A stretch of DNA of 64,000 bases from Pipra filicauda (GCF_003945595.2 NW_024104557.1:558001-622000); one strand, 5' to 3'. Numbered from the stretch's first letter, positions 22,636 through 36,600 are shown. Notes: generated from the letters alone by a model not told the origin. Translations and numbers: made by a program.

Positions 22636-24618
22636 TCTGACTACTTCTTATATTGCCACTGCACTTTGTTGCCAGTGCCTCTGACAAATAGAATAGAACA
22701 AAATTGTCATTGAGAAACATTAAATACTAAAAATTAAATGTTAAATTTATTTAGCTTAGGTGTTTGGTTGTTTTTTTTTAGAAGAATAACTCTGAAGAGG
22801 ACATCTGAATCTACCATAGAGATGGGGAAGTTTCACCCACCACCTGGCACCCTGAGGGCACTGCTGGCAGCCCGCAGCTTGCCAGGGAGGGATTAATTCC
22901 TGTGCTGATGTGGTAGCTTTGGGATGGACCAACATGAGGGATTTCAACATCACTCATCCATTAGACCTCACCAAAATTATATGATCTGGAGGCAGACAGA
23001 CTGTAGCACTTAACAGCAAGTCACCAAGATTTTATACACCCCTCTGACTTGCAGAGAAGTTCTGTGGATCTGTTATTACTCCCTGGGCCCACAGTTTTAT
23101 TTGGTAAACTGTAATCATGCCAATATTAATTATCCATAATGGTTCAGTCATGCAAAGTGAAACCTGGCCACTGGGGAGATATTAGAGGTGATGTACTTAT
23201 TTTTTATGTGCATACTAAACTGCTAACTTTAAATCTAAAGAACAGTGTTAGCCTGAAAAAGCAATCATTACCAAAATTAGGCTGGAAGTTATAAGGCTGA
23301 ATGATCTCCTGTGGCAACAGTGATTTACAAACATTCATTATTAAAAACAGAGAGAGGTTACGTTTCAAGACTTTAATTATTGTGCAAACAGTATCTGATT
23401 CAGTTGTATTAATCCTGTGTTTGCTTGTTTTCTTGACCTGTGTGAATGGCACAGGAATTTATTAGCATTTGTCATTTATATCCATTTATCAAAGACGTCG
23501 AGGTGACGGAGTAACTGAGGTTACAGTGCTGGGAGGGGAAGGAATTCTAATCAATGTCTTCTTTAGTAGAGTGTACTTAAGCAAGTGACTGAACCACAGC
23601 CTTGCAGAGGTTTTCAGTTATGTTAAACTTGTCCAAAATTGCAGCATTTCTCAGACTTCAGCGTGGTATCAAGCCAATGGCTCTAATACTACCGAAAACA
23701 GGTTTGTTATGTTAATGAGCCATTAAGCAAAGTAAACTATATATTTGCTGACTTCAAGTTATGCAAAGTTCCCCCAAAGACAAATAAGATAAGGCTATAA
23801 TCCTAAGTATTTTAGGAATCTTATGGAAGCCTGCTCAGCTTATTCCAAAGGGATGTAACCCTGTTTCTTATCCGAGCCTCCTTTCCTGAGCAGATTTGAG
23901 ATAACCCTCCTGGCTCTGCTCTCCAAGGACAGAGCTGTGTCTAATCTGTTGCAAAGCTGTCTGTGACTTTTACTAATAATCTCATAGACTGAGCCAGCTC
24001 TGAAATTTGGAGTGTTGTTGATACTGAACTGTACAATTATGGCTGTTAACATAAGCTGAAATAGTGCCATTTCATGGAGGCTGATGAGATGGAGGGCAGG
24101 GAGTGTCACAGTCCAGCAGAGAGCAACTGAGGTCCTATTTGAGCACTTCAGTGTCGACCAATAACTATTAAATAGCAAAATACATGGGAGCAATTTGCAG
24201 GAAAAAAACTGCCTTATAAATATAGTATTGAGAGTCTCAGCACACAGGAGATGAGAATGAAGGTGTGAAAGGTGTTAGGTCACAAAGGGCCCAATGTCAA
24301 GGCTGAGATGCTTCCAAAAAAGCAAAATCTATTAATCAGATTGAGAGAGAAAAACTGTAAGAAAAAGGGCACATGAGCAACGCAGAGCCACATCAAGCTG
24401 CCAGCCAGCATAATAGTTACACACTGTAATAAGGCTTTTGCTCAAAGACTTGAAAGACCAGGAGGGTTAAAAAGATCTAAAGGGCTTGTGGCAAAAGCCA
24501 CGTGTCTAGAAGGTGAGTTGTTGACTTTTCACTTCACCTGTGTCAGCCAATTCTTCAAGCAGCTCTTTAAAGGGCACACACCAGAAGGAATTCAGTGGAG
24601 TGTGCAGTAACCTGTTTG
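22636..24618. other. Intergenic, candidate conserved non-coding DNA
   Basis: About 2 kb without a named repeat. It is AT-rich with intact-looking factor motifs such as tgacgg next to gacgtc near 23495-23505, and aagataaggctataatcc near 23785. A minus-strand frame at 23840-24193 (117 codons) has no recognisable domain. Regulatory function is a guess. Confidence 0.3.
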
Positions 24619-24868
24619 TAGAATCAGAGAATCACAGAATGCTGTGGGTTGTAAAGGAACCTAAAAATCATCCAGTTCCACCCCCTGCCATGGGCAAGGA
24701 CGTCTTCCACTATCCCAGGTTGCTCCAAGCCCTGTCCAACCTGGCCTTGGACACTTCCAGGGATCCAGGGGCATCCACAGCTTCTCTGGGCAACCTGTGC
24801 CAGGGCCTCCCCACCCTCACAGGGAAGAATTTCTTCCCAATATCCCATCTAACCCTGCTCTCTTTCAG
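24619..24868 (-). mobile_element. CR1 LINE, 5'-truncated
   Basis: The 3' end (gaatcagagaatcacagaa) is at 24619. About 250 bases run rightwards on the minus strand through antisense ORF2 C-terminus; a minus frame reads WHRLPREAVDAPGSLEVSKA. Confidence 0.93.
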
Positions 24869-26844
24869 CTGAAGCCATTTAAAACACAGGTAGGAGTTGC
24901 AGTATCCCTCAAGAGCTCTTTTACTAAAGAGAGACACAAGTTAAAAGTGAGAATCTTCCTACTCACTGTGGAGTGGACAAGGAGAGGCAGGGCTCCTGCT
25001 GGGCTTCCAGCTGGAAGACAAACACAAGTCTCACATTCTCCATAAGGTGGGACCCATGGAAGAGAGCACCATGACCAAGACTTGCTTTCCTCTGTTTTCA
25101 AGCAATCTTCTTGATACTAGTAAACCTGGCAACCATTTTCATTAGCAGTTGCAAAGATGAACTATGAATAAATCAGGTTCAGGTCCCTGAGGAGCTCAAG
25201 AGTAAATATTGGAACCAATATCATGGAGCAGCTGAGCACCAGGACATGTTATTCACACTGGAACCTGTTTTGGAGAAGTTCGCCCATGTAGCACTTCCAG
25301 AAGAGTCCAAAGCAGTGAGATTTGATCCAATTGTCTGGGCTGCAACAGCTCTGAGCAGCCCCCTGAAGGGTCAATAACTGGTTACATTAAAAAGCTGGGA
25401 AAATGGTTGTGTCAGAAAGCACCAAGCTGTAGTTAGTAGCTGTTTCCTCTGGAAAATGAGGCTAATTATTCAGATATGCTGATAATGAATGCCCCTGAAA
25501 TAGCTATGATCAACCAGTCCTGTGAAAGCTTTGACACGTATCCAAAGCTCTTTGTTCCTTCCGTCAGCCATCACAACTGTCCCTTCAGCAGCTTAACCTT
25601 TCACAACAAAATGGGGAGATGGCCAGGCAGCAAAAATGCCCCCAGAACAGTCCCTGAGCTATGCATGGACTCAGAAAGTCATTATGTTGAATTTTGTTTA
25701 AGCAAAAGCACTACAGACTTTTATTATGCATCTGGGTAAACTCTGAAATGGATTAAAAAAAGGACAGATCCTACAGGAAAAGAATTTGAAAGCTGTGTTT
25801 CATCATTCCAGAGCAAGCAGGTGATAGGTTAATGCAAGTCCATGCTGACACATGATGGGATCTACACTTCAGGTTTCAGTGTTTGCACACAAGTTCAAGT
25901 TCAGCCTTTCCTGCTGGGCAGGAGCCTCCTTGCTGCTGCTGGCTGAGGCAGAGCCTTCTGGGTAGATTTCTGAAGGAGAAAAATGAGGAGGGGAAAAAAA
26001 AGTCCAAATAGGTCAAGGTGCTCAATTGCTTCAGTTCTTCCATATCCACTGTTTTGCAGGAAAGTGGCTGAGTCACAGAACATCACTTCGGATGCTGGTT
26101 GTTGCTGTAACTGGGCTGAGGCAGCTGAGGATGATGTGGAGCTTCTGGGTTCACAGGGTCTGGAAGATGTGGTGGGATGTCAGACTCGAGACAAGACTTC
26201 ACAGTCTGAGGTGCCTTGCTGCCTGGAATTCCTGTGAGAATATCCTGACTTGCCCCCTCTCTCTTCTCCACCACCACCTTCCACCTCCATCACAGTCTGC
26301 ACCGGCAGAATTGCCCCAAATCCAGCCCATCCCGGGTTTGCTGTCACCTGAACAGGCAGAAACAGGATCCACCAAGGCTCTTTTGAAGCTTTGCTTCATC
26401 TTCTGTCTCCAGCACCTCTTTCCTTCAGTAGAAATGTGGAGAGAGATCAATTTTCACTTAATTTTTTTGTTTGATTCTTCACAGAAGTCTTATGTTTGCT
26501 TTTCCAGAAGCCAGAATCCTTCTTGTCCCTAGTTTCAAATGAGTAAGTCTGTTTGAGGCTGAAGTCACGCCTTGGGAGTTTTCTGTGGGAAAAGCAGAAA
26601 TTTGGAGAAGGTCTGAGTAAAGAAAGCAGGAGAAAAGTTAGAGATGCAATTTAGGTGTTGTTTAAAGCCATCACTGACTCTTTTGCTCTTTCTTGCTGCC
26701 TCTGAGGAACATTCATCCTCAGAATGCCTTAAAGCAACTTGCTTTCATAATGCTTTTGGGTTTTCATGTTGATCTGTTGTGGGTTTTTTAGTCAGTGGAT
26801 CTCAAAACATTTTAAAGTAAATAAAGCAAGATTCATTATCTCAT

Positions 26845-26960
26845 TTAACAGTAGGTGAAGTGAATTGCCCCACTCATGTATTTTGTGCCATTGTCAGAGC
26901 TGGAAATAGAACTGAGTCTCTTGTGCAATGCTCTGCCCATTCTGCTCCACTGCCTGAGAA
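26845..26960 (+). mobile_element. Possible MIR-type SINE fragment
   Basis: The sequence resembles the 3' half of MIR: 'attatctcatttaacag', then 'gtgaattgccc', then 'gtcagagctggaaatagaac' and 'gctctgcccattctgctcc', in the right order. Divergence is high, as expected for an ancient amniote SINE. A chance match is possible. Confidence 0.5.
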
Positions 26961-29718
26961 AGGAAAAAAATATCCTTTAATCCCCCAGAAAACTTTATAA
27001 ATAAATGCTCCATAACACATTGGCATAAAAATGGTCATTTGTCAAGCTGGAAAGGCCCTTCTGGCACTGGGTGATTAGCAGGGCCATAATCATGTCCAAA
27101 AATCCTTTGTGTCATCGGTGTCCCAGGGTGAAACGATCTCCATGTGCTGCCAGGTTCTGCCATGAGCAGGGACTCATCAAGCAGAGCTGCAGCCCTGGAA
27201 GTGGCAGCAGAATTTGGGCAAAGTAGCCTGAAAATGAGCTTATTTTTGCACATATGCACAGACCCTGGGGGAGGCGACGGCTCGCCAGAAGTGGTCCCAG
27301 TGAATGTTTCATGGACCATAAAGACTGTGAGGGATCACTGCACATTTCTCCCACGAGTTCCTCTGCAACAGAGGGCAAAGAATAACTCTTGGCATCTGGA
27401 TGATTTTTGGCTGTATGGCACAGCAGTACAGTGGCCCAGCTTGTTGTATTTTTAGCCTACTGCCGACAGATATCTGAGGGGGGCTTTTCTGCTCATTTCA
27501 CACTTGATAATGCTTGTCCAACTCCACTGGCCAGGCAGGATGCAGTAAAGAAAGTCAACCCGAAATTTGGCACAAAAGGTCACTTTTCTTCACTGCAGAG
27601 AAGCTCTCAGGGGCAGTTAAAGCAGAGCACGAGGAACAAACCATCCCCATGTTAAATACACTTTGGTTTGCTTTAAAACTCCAGTCGTCACTTCTGTGCC
27701 TCCCATTTAATCTGCCTCCAACTCCAGCATGTCAATGATTATAAATAGCAAGAGACTGCTCGAACAAAATGACGCTTTCAACGCTTCCAGTTATCTGTCA
27801 ACAGCCTCTTCCAAATGCAACAGGATTTTCTCCCAGAAGAGACATTGGATTTACTGGTGTTTGTGTTATTCCTCCTCTATTGTGCACCATGAGAAAATAA
27901 AGACAATATGTGGTTTTCGCTTTACTTTATCCTCTCTTAACTTCAGTAGTCTCCAGAGGGAGAAATGAGATACATAAAATTCTCAGGACAAGTTCTACTC
28001 TCTGCCAGCCTATCATCAACCCTAAATGGCAAATCCTACCTTTGTGATTTTGGGCTGACTGCGTTTTTACAACAGAGGTCTTGAGGCCAAATCTGGAGGT
28101 AATAAAATGCTCTTGTTGAAGAGCCCAGCACCAGCATAGGCTGAAGGCTTCCATCCATCACTGTGGACAGCTAGGATTTGTTCCATGGCTCATCCATGTC
28201 TGTGCATTCCTGCACCATGCAAAGAGCTGGTTAAGCAGTGGATGACACATATCTGATGTCCCCAAGTCCCAGGCACAGCCTCCAGCCCTGGCTCACCATC
28301 CTGGACACCTTTTGCCCTGTGCTGGTGCTTTCCTGGACAGCACCGTTCCAGGAGATTCCATCTGCCAAGGATCATTCCCCAAAGGCAGCACAGACAAGGT
28401 AATCCTGTTTGGGGAGAAAAAAAAAGAAAAAAAAAAAAAAAGGTGTGAACACAATGTGTGCCTTGCAGCTAAAAACCAGGCTCTGAGTCTTCTAATTCTC
28501 CACAGTATGTGTCAGAATAACGTGTGAAACCTGCGTTTGTTCCTTCTTCACTACTGAGGCAGCAATTGGCCCCTGTGGGTGAGTGGGTGCTCAGCACTGG
28601 CTGATCACATTTTGGCTGGAAGTTTATTGGACTTCGTGGCTCACTGTCAGATGCCTCACAGTTCATTCCATGGCATCTCCAAGCAGGACAGAGAAGGAAG
28701 CCTTATGTCTCAGCTCTGGCGAAGGTTAGACCGTCCATTAGGGCATCTGCAGCTGCACTTACTATTTTAAGAGTGTTGGCTTATTCTGTGATAAATTCAC
28801 ATGCTGCTTCTGCACCTCAGTTTACCCAGAAGCAAAGCAGACATGATCCCAGGGTGCAAGGACTGTGCATGCTGACCAGAATTGTTCTGCTTTGGGAATT
28901 CTCCAAAATGGTATTATTGATTTTCTGCATCATGTGGCAAATGTTTAGCGCATCTCTTGAGCGTTTGAAGTCCTTTCATGCTTGGAAGAAAGCATGACTG
29001 TGGGAGTCCCATCCCCAGTAGAACAGAAAGGGCTTGAAAACTGTTCACAATATAAAAAAAAAAGCCAGCTTTTGGAAATGAAACCTTTTATTTTATCTCC
29101 TTATGTTTTTAATTTGCCAGACAAGTGGGAGAGAAGTGCTGAGAAAGACATCAGCATGAATAACCAGGCAAAGATAAAAGCCACACTCTTCCCCTGCTTA
29201 TGCTTTAATTTTCCTTAGCCTTTAGCTCACATTACAGTGTCTGGAGCATTTTACCATTTTGGGCTGAAAAGGATCAGCAGAAAATAAAAGCTCTTTCTTC
29301 CTTAAAGAGCAATCCTGGTCATGTGGTTGGAGAGCATCTTGCTCAGAGGGAAGAGGGATACAAAGAGGGAGCCCAGATATTGTCCAGCTTTTTTGAGTGG
29401 AGAATATCTGAAATGAAACAAGCTGCAGACTCCCTTAGTCATGTCACAGAGGTACTGGGAACCATTCCCACGTAGTATTTTTATGTAAATTTTATCTTTA
29501 ATATGCCATGATATCTTTCAGGCTTTACATGGCTTGTCAAATTTGTTTAACACTCTAAAAAGGGCTAGAATTGCTTTAGGGCTGCCACAGGAAGGCAGAT
29601 AAAACACACAGTGTGATTGTACAGCCTTATTTCCTGAGGAAAAGAGGCTTAAAAGGAAGAGAGCTGCTCATAGTGCTTTATTCCTCAGCTTCCTTACTTT
29701 ACAGAGATGCAAGTTTTC

Positions 29719-29750
29719 TATTATTTTCTGTTATTTTCTATTATTTTCTA
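29719..29750. repeat. 10-bp tandem array, three copies
   Basis: Three copies of a 10-bp unit (ttattttcta or ttattttctg) stand in AT-rich DNA. Confidence 0.9.
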
Positions 29751-30021
29751 GAGCAGTGAACAGAAGCTCCCTGGCTACTGCAAATCAATACCACTAAAAC
29801 AGACTTAATTTTATTTGTTCATTTAGCAGATGAGTGGTATCCTCACTGGAGCTATTCTGATTCGTATGTCTGCGGGATGTTGTTATAATTACTGAACATC
29901 TGGCCTTCCACAGGTCTGGGGACTTCACAGAGCCCTGCAAAAGTTATGTCCCAATGTCTGAGGCTCCAAGAGATCTCTTCAAACAGCAATCATTTCAAAC
30001 TTTTTCCTTGGATGGGGAAAA

Positions 30022-30238
30022 GATCATCCAGCTCTGAACATGATGGAGGATTTCTCTCCCCATCCAGGTAAAAAAGGATTTTGGCAGAACAAAGGCAATT
30101 TGCTTTTTTAAGAGTTATACTTCCCAGGTTACCTCTATTATAACGCTCAAAGAAGTTTCCAAACCTAGAGCCTCACAAAAGGGTGAATAACAGTCCTTCT
30201 GGAGAGAAATCCTCCATCATGTGTAGAGCTGGATGATG
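30022..30238. repeat. Inverted repeat, 38-bp arms, 141-bp loop
   Basis: Arm 30022-30059 (containing catccagctct and gatggaggatttctctcc) is the reverse complement of 30201-30238 at 35 of 38 positions. The mismatches are one outer base and two adjacent internal bases. The loop is 141 bp and unrelated. The unit could be a small foldback element, a MITE relic, or a fortuitous hairpin; no target-site duplication is obvious. Confidence 0.9.
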
Positions 30239-33200
30239 GACCGGAAAGCAGGGATGGGGAGAGGGAAGGATCTGATCTTTAGAAAAGAGAGAGAAACTGA
30301 AGATGCTGTTTTATACCAGTGATCCAGTTGTAGGGAAGGCACTGAGCTCAGCCCTGGGAGGATGCCAACCTGCACATCTCTCCCTGCAGACAGGGAAAAT
30401 CTGCTCAAAAAGGGACAATGAACGCTGCCCACCAGGCCAGCTGGCTCCCTTTGGTGAGTCTGGGTCATAGGTAGGGCTCTAGTTGTCCTGTCTGGCTGCT
30501 TCATCCCAGAAAACAGAAGAAAAGCAGGAGAGGACTGACCTCAACCCAGCCCAAAGAAGGCAGGTGGGACAGGTACCATCCTAAAAGTGGTCCCAGATAT
30601 CCCATTCCTTGCACATCAATGAGCTGGGTTGGTGGCCATGCAACAGTGGCACAGAGGTAACTTTAGATACTGTCACTCTGGAGCTTCTGGGTTACACCTC
30701 CTCTCAGTCAAAGGGGAGCCCACAGCCCCACAGGCCATGCCAGGATGGCTTAATGTAGTTTTAAATCCTTCACGATTTTGGGAAAAAGATCACGAGTCCA
30801 AGCAACAGTTTATCCTCTTACTCTGTCCTGAGAACAGGCAACAGGGAAAACAGAAAAATGTGTGGTTTTGAAGAGACAAATAGATCAAATGGTTGGTTCC
30901 TGGGGCATCAAGGGTCAGAGGGGAGAAAAAAAGGCCTGGAGAGAGTCATCTGGGGCAGGAATGTGTTGTGTTGGGTTTGGAGAAGTATGGATGAAATGGG
31001 AACAGAGCCTGGAGCCCAGTGTGCCCAGAATAGACCCAGCATCACTCAGCCACCAAGGCAGCAGGATTTTTAAACCTGTGCTGGCAAAACCTGGTGTTCA
31101 ACGCAAAAACCTGACATTGCACCTTGATCCTCTTCCCCAAACAAATTAAGTGGGGGGAAAAAAACAACCCATGATTTTTTGCCTTTTCCAAATATCCTTT
31201 TTCCTTTCGAAGTGGTGAAAAATGTTCTGATTTTATACTCTTCCTTAAAAAAGACAATGAACCCTTCTTTCTCCTTGTAAAAAAAAAAAAATAAAAGGAG
31301 GATGCAAAATGTAACTGAAAATGACACACAGACAGATATTCTTAAGCATTTTGCATTGAAACCACTGAGAAAAAAAGACAAGAAGGCAGATTTGGGGCTA
31401 TTTTCTCTCATTTTTATCCTCCATTTTTTATTGTGAGAAAACAAACGAGACCATCTGATCAAAAAGACACATTCAGACCGAAAATGTAGGGATTTGGTTC
31501 TCTTCTCACTAACATTCCTGTGGAAAAAGCAGGACCTCAAGGGATATGTCTGTGCTGGTAAATCAAAGAGGTCCAAGGAGCAATCCTGAACCTTGAGGTG
31601 AAGTGATGCACCAGCCTGTGTCTGCACTTCGTGTTAGCCCCACCTTGACCAGGCCATCTCCACACCACTAAGCTTTTGGGGGGATTTGTCAATAATTCCA
31701 AGCAAGGGGACAACATTTCATATCTGGGTTGTTGCAATCGCAGAGTCCCCGGGGATATTTGGGATGCAAAGACAAGCATGTTGTTGGAAAACTGTACAGA
31801 GGGAGGAAGATGAGCCCCAAAATCTCCTCTCACTCCTGTTGCCTGCTGGGAGAGGTCCTTGCAGTGAAATTCTCACCAAACCAGACTTTGCTGTGGAGAG
31901 AACTGGAATGACCCAAACCGTCCAGGGATCAAAGTAATGATTTTTGTGGTGTGGGCAGCTGGGGAATGGATCTAAAGTCCACTCCTTGGCAGAATTTATT
32001 TATGAATATTGATAAAACATATCACATCAGGGCTGTTGAAAAGATGGTGAATCACTTTCTAGAGGAATCTCACACATTGGATGGGAAATGTACGATACAG
32101 AGAGATAAAATTTAGTGTTGGAAGAAAACACTTAGGAAGATTGGCTTCCTCTCTAACCAAAATCTCTTTTGCTGCAAAGGAAATTAATTTGTGTCCTGCT
32201 CCAAAAGGAATTCCCTGGGCACAGAGAACAATGATCCATCTTTTTATATAAAGTTTTGTTTTTTTCTTGGTTTTGTTTTAGATGAGCAGACCATTAAATC
32301 CTCCCTTGTCTTCTTATTTTTAGACTAAAAAAGCTCTTTTTTTTTTTTTTTCCCAGTGATTCATTAAAGTCACTTTTTAACACACCTGAACCCTGGAGTT
32401 CCTCCAGTTCATTTCTGGCTTTCTTAAAGAGAAATCCCTACACTGGATGTGAGATTTCAGGTAAAACTTCACCCATTTCTGAGAAATGAGGATTAATTTC
32501 TTCTCATATCTAACACAAAGAAATTTTCAAAAGGCCAAGAAGGTTTTTCTTTTTTTCTTTTTTTTTTTTTTGTCAACGGTGTGAAAAGAAGTGGAAAGGA
32601 GACAGAGAAAAGAGGAATCCTTTTCACAAGTCATCCTGTCACCTGTGGCACCCTCACTGCAAAATGCTGGGGATGCCCAACATTTACACAGCTTCAGAAA
32701 GCAAGGGAATGGAATTACGGAAGGAAGAATTCATTGAAGAGGCATCTAACCAGGGTTATCAAAGTATGACAGTTGTCCCCTCTGAGGATGGTGTATCCTT
32801 ATATACTTGACCCATTCTCAGTCAGGGCCCTTCCTCAGCTCACTGAGAAATTGTAAGTCTGTGTTTTAGAGGCAAATTTAATGGTTCATCAAGGATGATC
32901 CCCTTGTTGAGGGGTGTCATCTTCATGCAGAAGGACACCAGCTATCTTTGTGCCTTATTTGGACTGCTTGTTATGTTAATGTTATCACTGTTAATGATGC
33001 TGAGCTGGGGAGAAGGGTACAGTAAAATGCAGGATATATGTCTGGTGCTCTCTGACCTGTGCCTGCAGCCCAGTTGCTTTGTTACTTCAGGAATTTTCCT
33101 GCACGGAAGATGGGCAGAGACTATTAGTTCTCAAAAATTCACCCACCACAGGAATTCAGTGCTGGTGAACGATCTCTCGTTCCAGCAGCTTCCAGAGGAG

Positions 33201-33319
33201 CTGGGTTGGGCAGCATCTTCCCTTGCTTGCCAGGGGAGGCTCAGCCATTTGGATTTGTCACTCCAGCACGTGCAATTTTGTTCTCCTCACAAGTTTCACA
33301 CTTTTCTGTCCCCATGTAC

Positions 33320-33621
33320 CTAAAGGGGCTCAAAGAGAGCTGGAAAGGGACTGTTGACAAGGCAGTGGAGGGACAGAACAAGTGGGAATGGCTTCCCACT
33401 GCCAGAGGGCAGGGTTAGATGAGATGTGGTGAGGTCCCGGCAAAAATTTCCCAGAGAAGCTGTGGCTGCCCCATCCCTGGAAGTGTTCAAGGCCAGGTTG
33501 GATGGGGCTTGGAGCAACCTGGTCCAGTGGAAGGTGTCCCTGCTCATTGCAGAGTGGGGTTGGATTAGATGACCTTTAAAGGTCCCTTCCAACCCAAGCC
33601 ACTCCATGATTCTATGATCTT
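33320..33621 (+). mobile_element. CR1 LINE, 5'-truncated
   Basis: About 300 bases from 'aaaggggctcaaagagagctgg' through the ORF2 C-terminal part to the ccttccaacccaagccactcc terminus and gattctatgat. The reading frame is disrupted (for example, ggcaaaaatttcccagag). Confidence 0.93.
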
Positions 33622-36600
33622 TAAGGTGGTTCCTGATCTGAGGTCTCTGCCTCTCTTGGGGTGGTCTCTTGACTGGAGGTCAAATAAAAGTGATTTCTAT
33701 CTGAAAATGAATGGAGATTGTTTTAACACCTTACAGCAGCAAGATGTCTGATGCACAGGGAGCAAGAAAAGTACTTCTGCCTGAAAGAAGGTGACATTTT
33801 CAGTCACAAGGTAAAGAGAGAGCCAGAAGCAGACACACATCTGATAGCAGGTAGCCCACGAAAATCAGTACAGTCTGTAAATGACACTGAAAAAGACACT
33901 CAACAGCAGTATCCTTCTGAATCCCAGACCTATCATTTCTGCTGGGGATTTTTCACACCACCAGGGGAAAAACAAAGTGCTTGGTGTTTTTCACAGAAGG
34001 TCACAGAGGGTAAAAATCAGAGCTTGTCCATCCATGGCAGGGGATAAAGGAGTGCAGCTGTGCCATGGGGGTTATGGTGCTCTGGGAGGAAGAAATGCAT
34101 ATTCTCTGCAGTATTCTGCTTTACGTGAAGGTGTTAGAACTAAAAGTTTAACAGAGGGTTATGCTGATTTAGGTAATTCTCTTTTTTGTAAGTTGTAATT
34201 TTTGTAAGTTCATTTTTTTTGGTAAGTTCCCAAGACTTTTCTTGGTTTGCAGGTACCTCAGTGCTTTCTGCTGAGTAGTAGATTCCCGAACAGCAAACTT
34301 CAGCTTGCTGACAATAGTTCTGATTTCTTAATTACTTTTCATGGGCTGCAAGGCAATTCAGAGACCATTTTTCCCTCTGGGATTTGTAGATGACAGCCTG
34401 AAGGCAACTGATAAGTTTATTACAGAATCTGCTGTTACTTTGAAGCCCTGGAGTCCCTATTAATAACCTATTGATACCGTGTATGTGCTTAGGGGGGAGG
34501 AAGTTCCTCCCACCCATTATCTACTCCAGAATAAAGCTGGTGGGACTCTGGTGCTGCTCGTGTCCCTGTGGAGGGTGGGGCATTGCAGCAGGGGCATCAG
34601 TCCATGGTATGGCTGAAGGGTTTGGGGAGGTACATGGCTCACACCCCATCAGCCTGACCGGTGGCAGAGGAAGTGCGTGACTGTTTACCCCAAACACACA
34701 GTCAATTTTAACATTACATTTAACCACAAGAGGCAACGTCGCATCTAGCTTAACCCCTAGCCAACAGCAGAGAAAGGACTTCCTCTGCTGGGTCTTGAAC
34801 TCAGTCCAGTCGTTTGTTTTCTCAATGCAAGAACTTTCGGCCACGTCACTCAGGCCGGATTGCAAGACTTTAGGGATGAAGAGGGTGTTTGCCACAGCCC
34901 TTCAAAACTCCTCTTGAACTCCTGCCTTAGTTCTCCCTCAAAAGCTCTTGTTCTAACTCCAGACCCTAATTACACACCTTCAGAGAGTTAATGGGTAGGG
35001 TCAGTGTCTTCTCTCTGCTAATGTAAGAACATGCTCAGCGCTCTGGTTTTAGATTAAGAAGGTACTTTCAGGTGCAGGGGGTGAATCCCTCACTCCCTGC
35101 AATGAGGAGAATAATTTGCTCTATTGCAAAGGAACTCTGCTCTCTCCAAAGCACCTGATCCTGTCTTTTTACCCTCCACTTTTTGTGCCTTATAGCACAA
35201 ACCAGCACCAATACCAGGGAGTCAAAGCAACGAGAAACACACATGGAGGAAGAAAGGGAATGGATGTCCCTGGCTCTGCTCCCTGTGTCAGATTCTCCCG
35301 TGCTTTGCACCTGGAGCATGTCCAAGTCCTATTTACACCACTGAAAACCAGTTGCATTTGTAGGGTTGATATTGCTCTACCCTTTTACCCAGGAGAAGCT
35401 GGTCCAGCAAGGAATGTAGCAGCGTTCCCTGTTTCTCTGGCACAAATATAAGCAGTTACAGCAGGTACATTAAGGAACTGAGCATGGGGAGTCTGGCTCT
35501 CAGGATTTCAGGATCAATGCCTCTTTTGGGAAGATCTTCAGCCAACGGGAGTAATTGCAAAAAATGTACTTGGGGATTTCTGCCCCAATAAGTTTGATAA
35601 CAAAATTTAATACATGAAGGGTACAGGGACTGTGGTTGGAAGGAGGTCAGATTAGAAAATCCTAAACAAAGAATCTTATTTCCTCAGGCTGCATCTCATG
35701 GAAGAGATAACATCTTCCCCCAGCCTCAGCTATTACTGGAAGGTTTAATGAGAAAGATGCTTTCAGGACCTGGAAAAAGGACTATTTGTTGTAAACATGG
35801 GGGTTTTGTGTGTTTGTTTTTTAGCTGCACTAGTTGACCTAAAAGAAAGAGTACAAATCTCGCCTTTTCTGTGCCCTGTGGCCACTGCCTGCACTTCTGC
35901 CATCACTTTGCCAAATATCCCACCACCACCATCCTTTGGTGGACCCCCAAGCCGTGCCCAGCAGTGTGATTCTCACAACTTGGACTTTGCAAGCAAGTGG
36001 GCGAAGGAAAACAGCTGCCTGTCCTCGTGTTAGTTCAGACTGTGCTGATTTGGGAGCCTTTTGCCCAAGAAGCAGGATACTGTCTCTGCTCTCATCTTTC
36101 CCCCCCCTGTGCAGATTGAAAGCACGAGCCTTTGTCTGACACGGAAATGGATTCTGGAAAATGTGTCGCCGAGAGCAATTCTGCGTTGCTGGGGGAGAAT
36201 GTCAGTGAGAGATCAGCTCTTTTCTGTCTGTGTATTCTATTATTCAGCATCACAGGCTTGGTTTTTCTAAAGCTCTCAGGCAAATGCTCACCTGCTTGTC
36301 ACCCACCATCAAAGCCAGGTTTTCAGAAGACTTCATTTGCTATTTAGACTCCGGAACACATTTCAGAAAAACTCCTCTTTGCCTCCCTCTCCTCTAAGCC
36401 AACCCCTTTGCAAACCAGCACCATTGCTGAATGGGAGGCAAGCCCAGCTGAAGAGCCTTCTGGAAGCCAAGGCGGGCAAATTTTTGTGTGTCTACCACAA
36501 AATGTGCTGGGATGGTTTTCAGTGAGATGCCTCAGCCACTTGGAGTGGCAGCATTTCTACTCCATCATCCCCCCTTCATTTTCCTCCAGCATTTACCGCA

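Larger units (their letters stand above)
24869..33319. other. 8.4-kb CR1-free intergenic block
   Basis: No CR1 copy and no credible coding exon is visible. Contents I can name are a MIR-like fragment at about 26850, a short 10-bp array at 29719, an inverted repeat at 30022-30238, and homopolymer A or T runs at about 28418, 31269, 32338 and 32560. The longest frame (minus, 31070-31627, 185 codons) is low-complexity (F/K-rich) with no domain I recognise. Confidence 0.5.

Noticed and set aside
26026..26532. 168-codon plus-strand ORF
   Set aside because: No domain or codon pattern supports it and it has no splice context.
31070..31627. 185-codon minus-strand ORF
   Set aside because: It is F/K/S-rich, built on T-rich and A-rich runs, with no recognisable domain and no splice or promoter context. 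Likely chance.
34720..34870. Possible tRNA-like or SINE-like segment (gggtcttgaactcagtcc)
   Set aside because: Only a loose likeness to a tRNA T-arm; no A-box partner or cloverleaf can be drawn.
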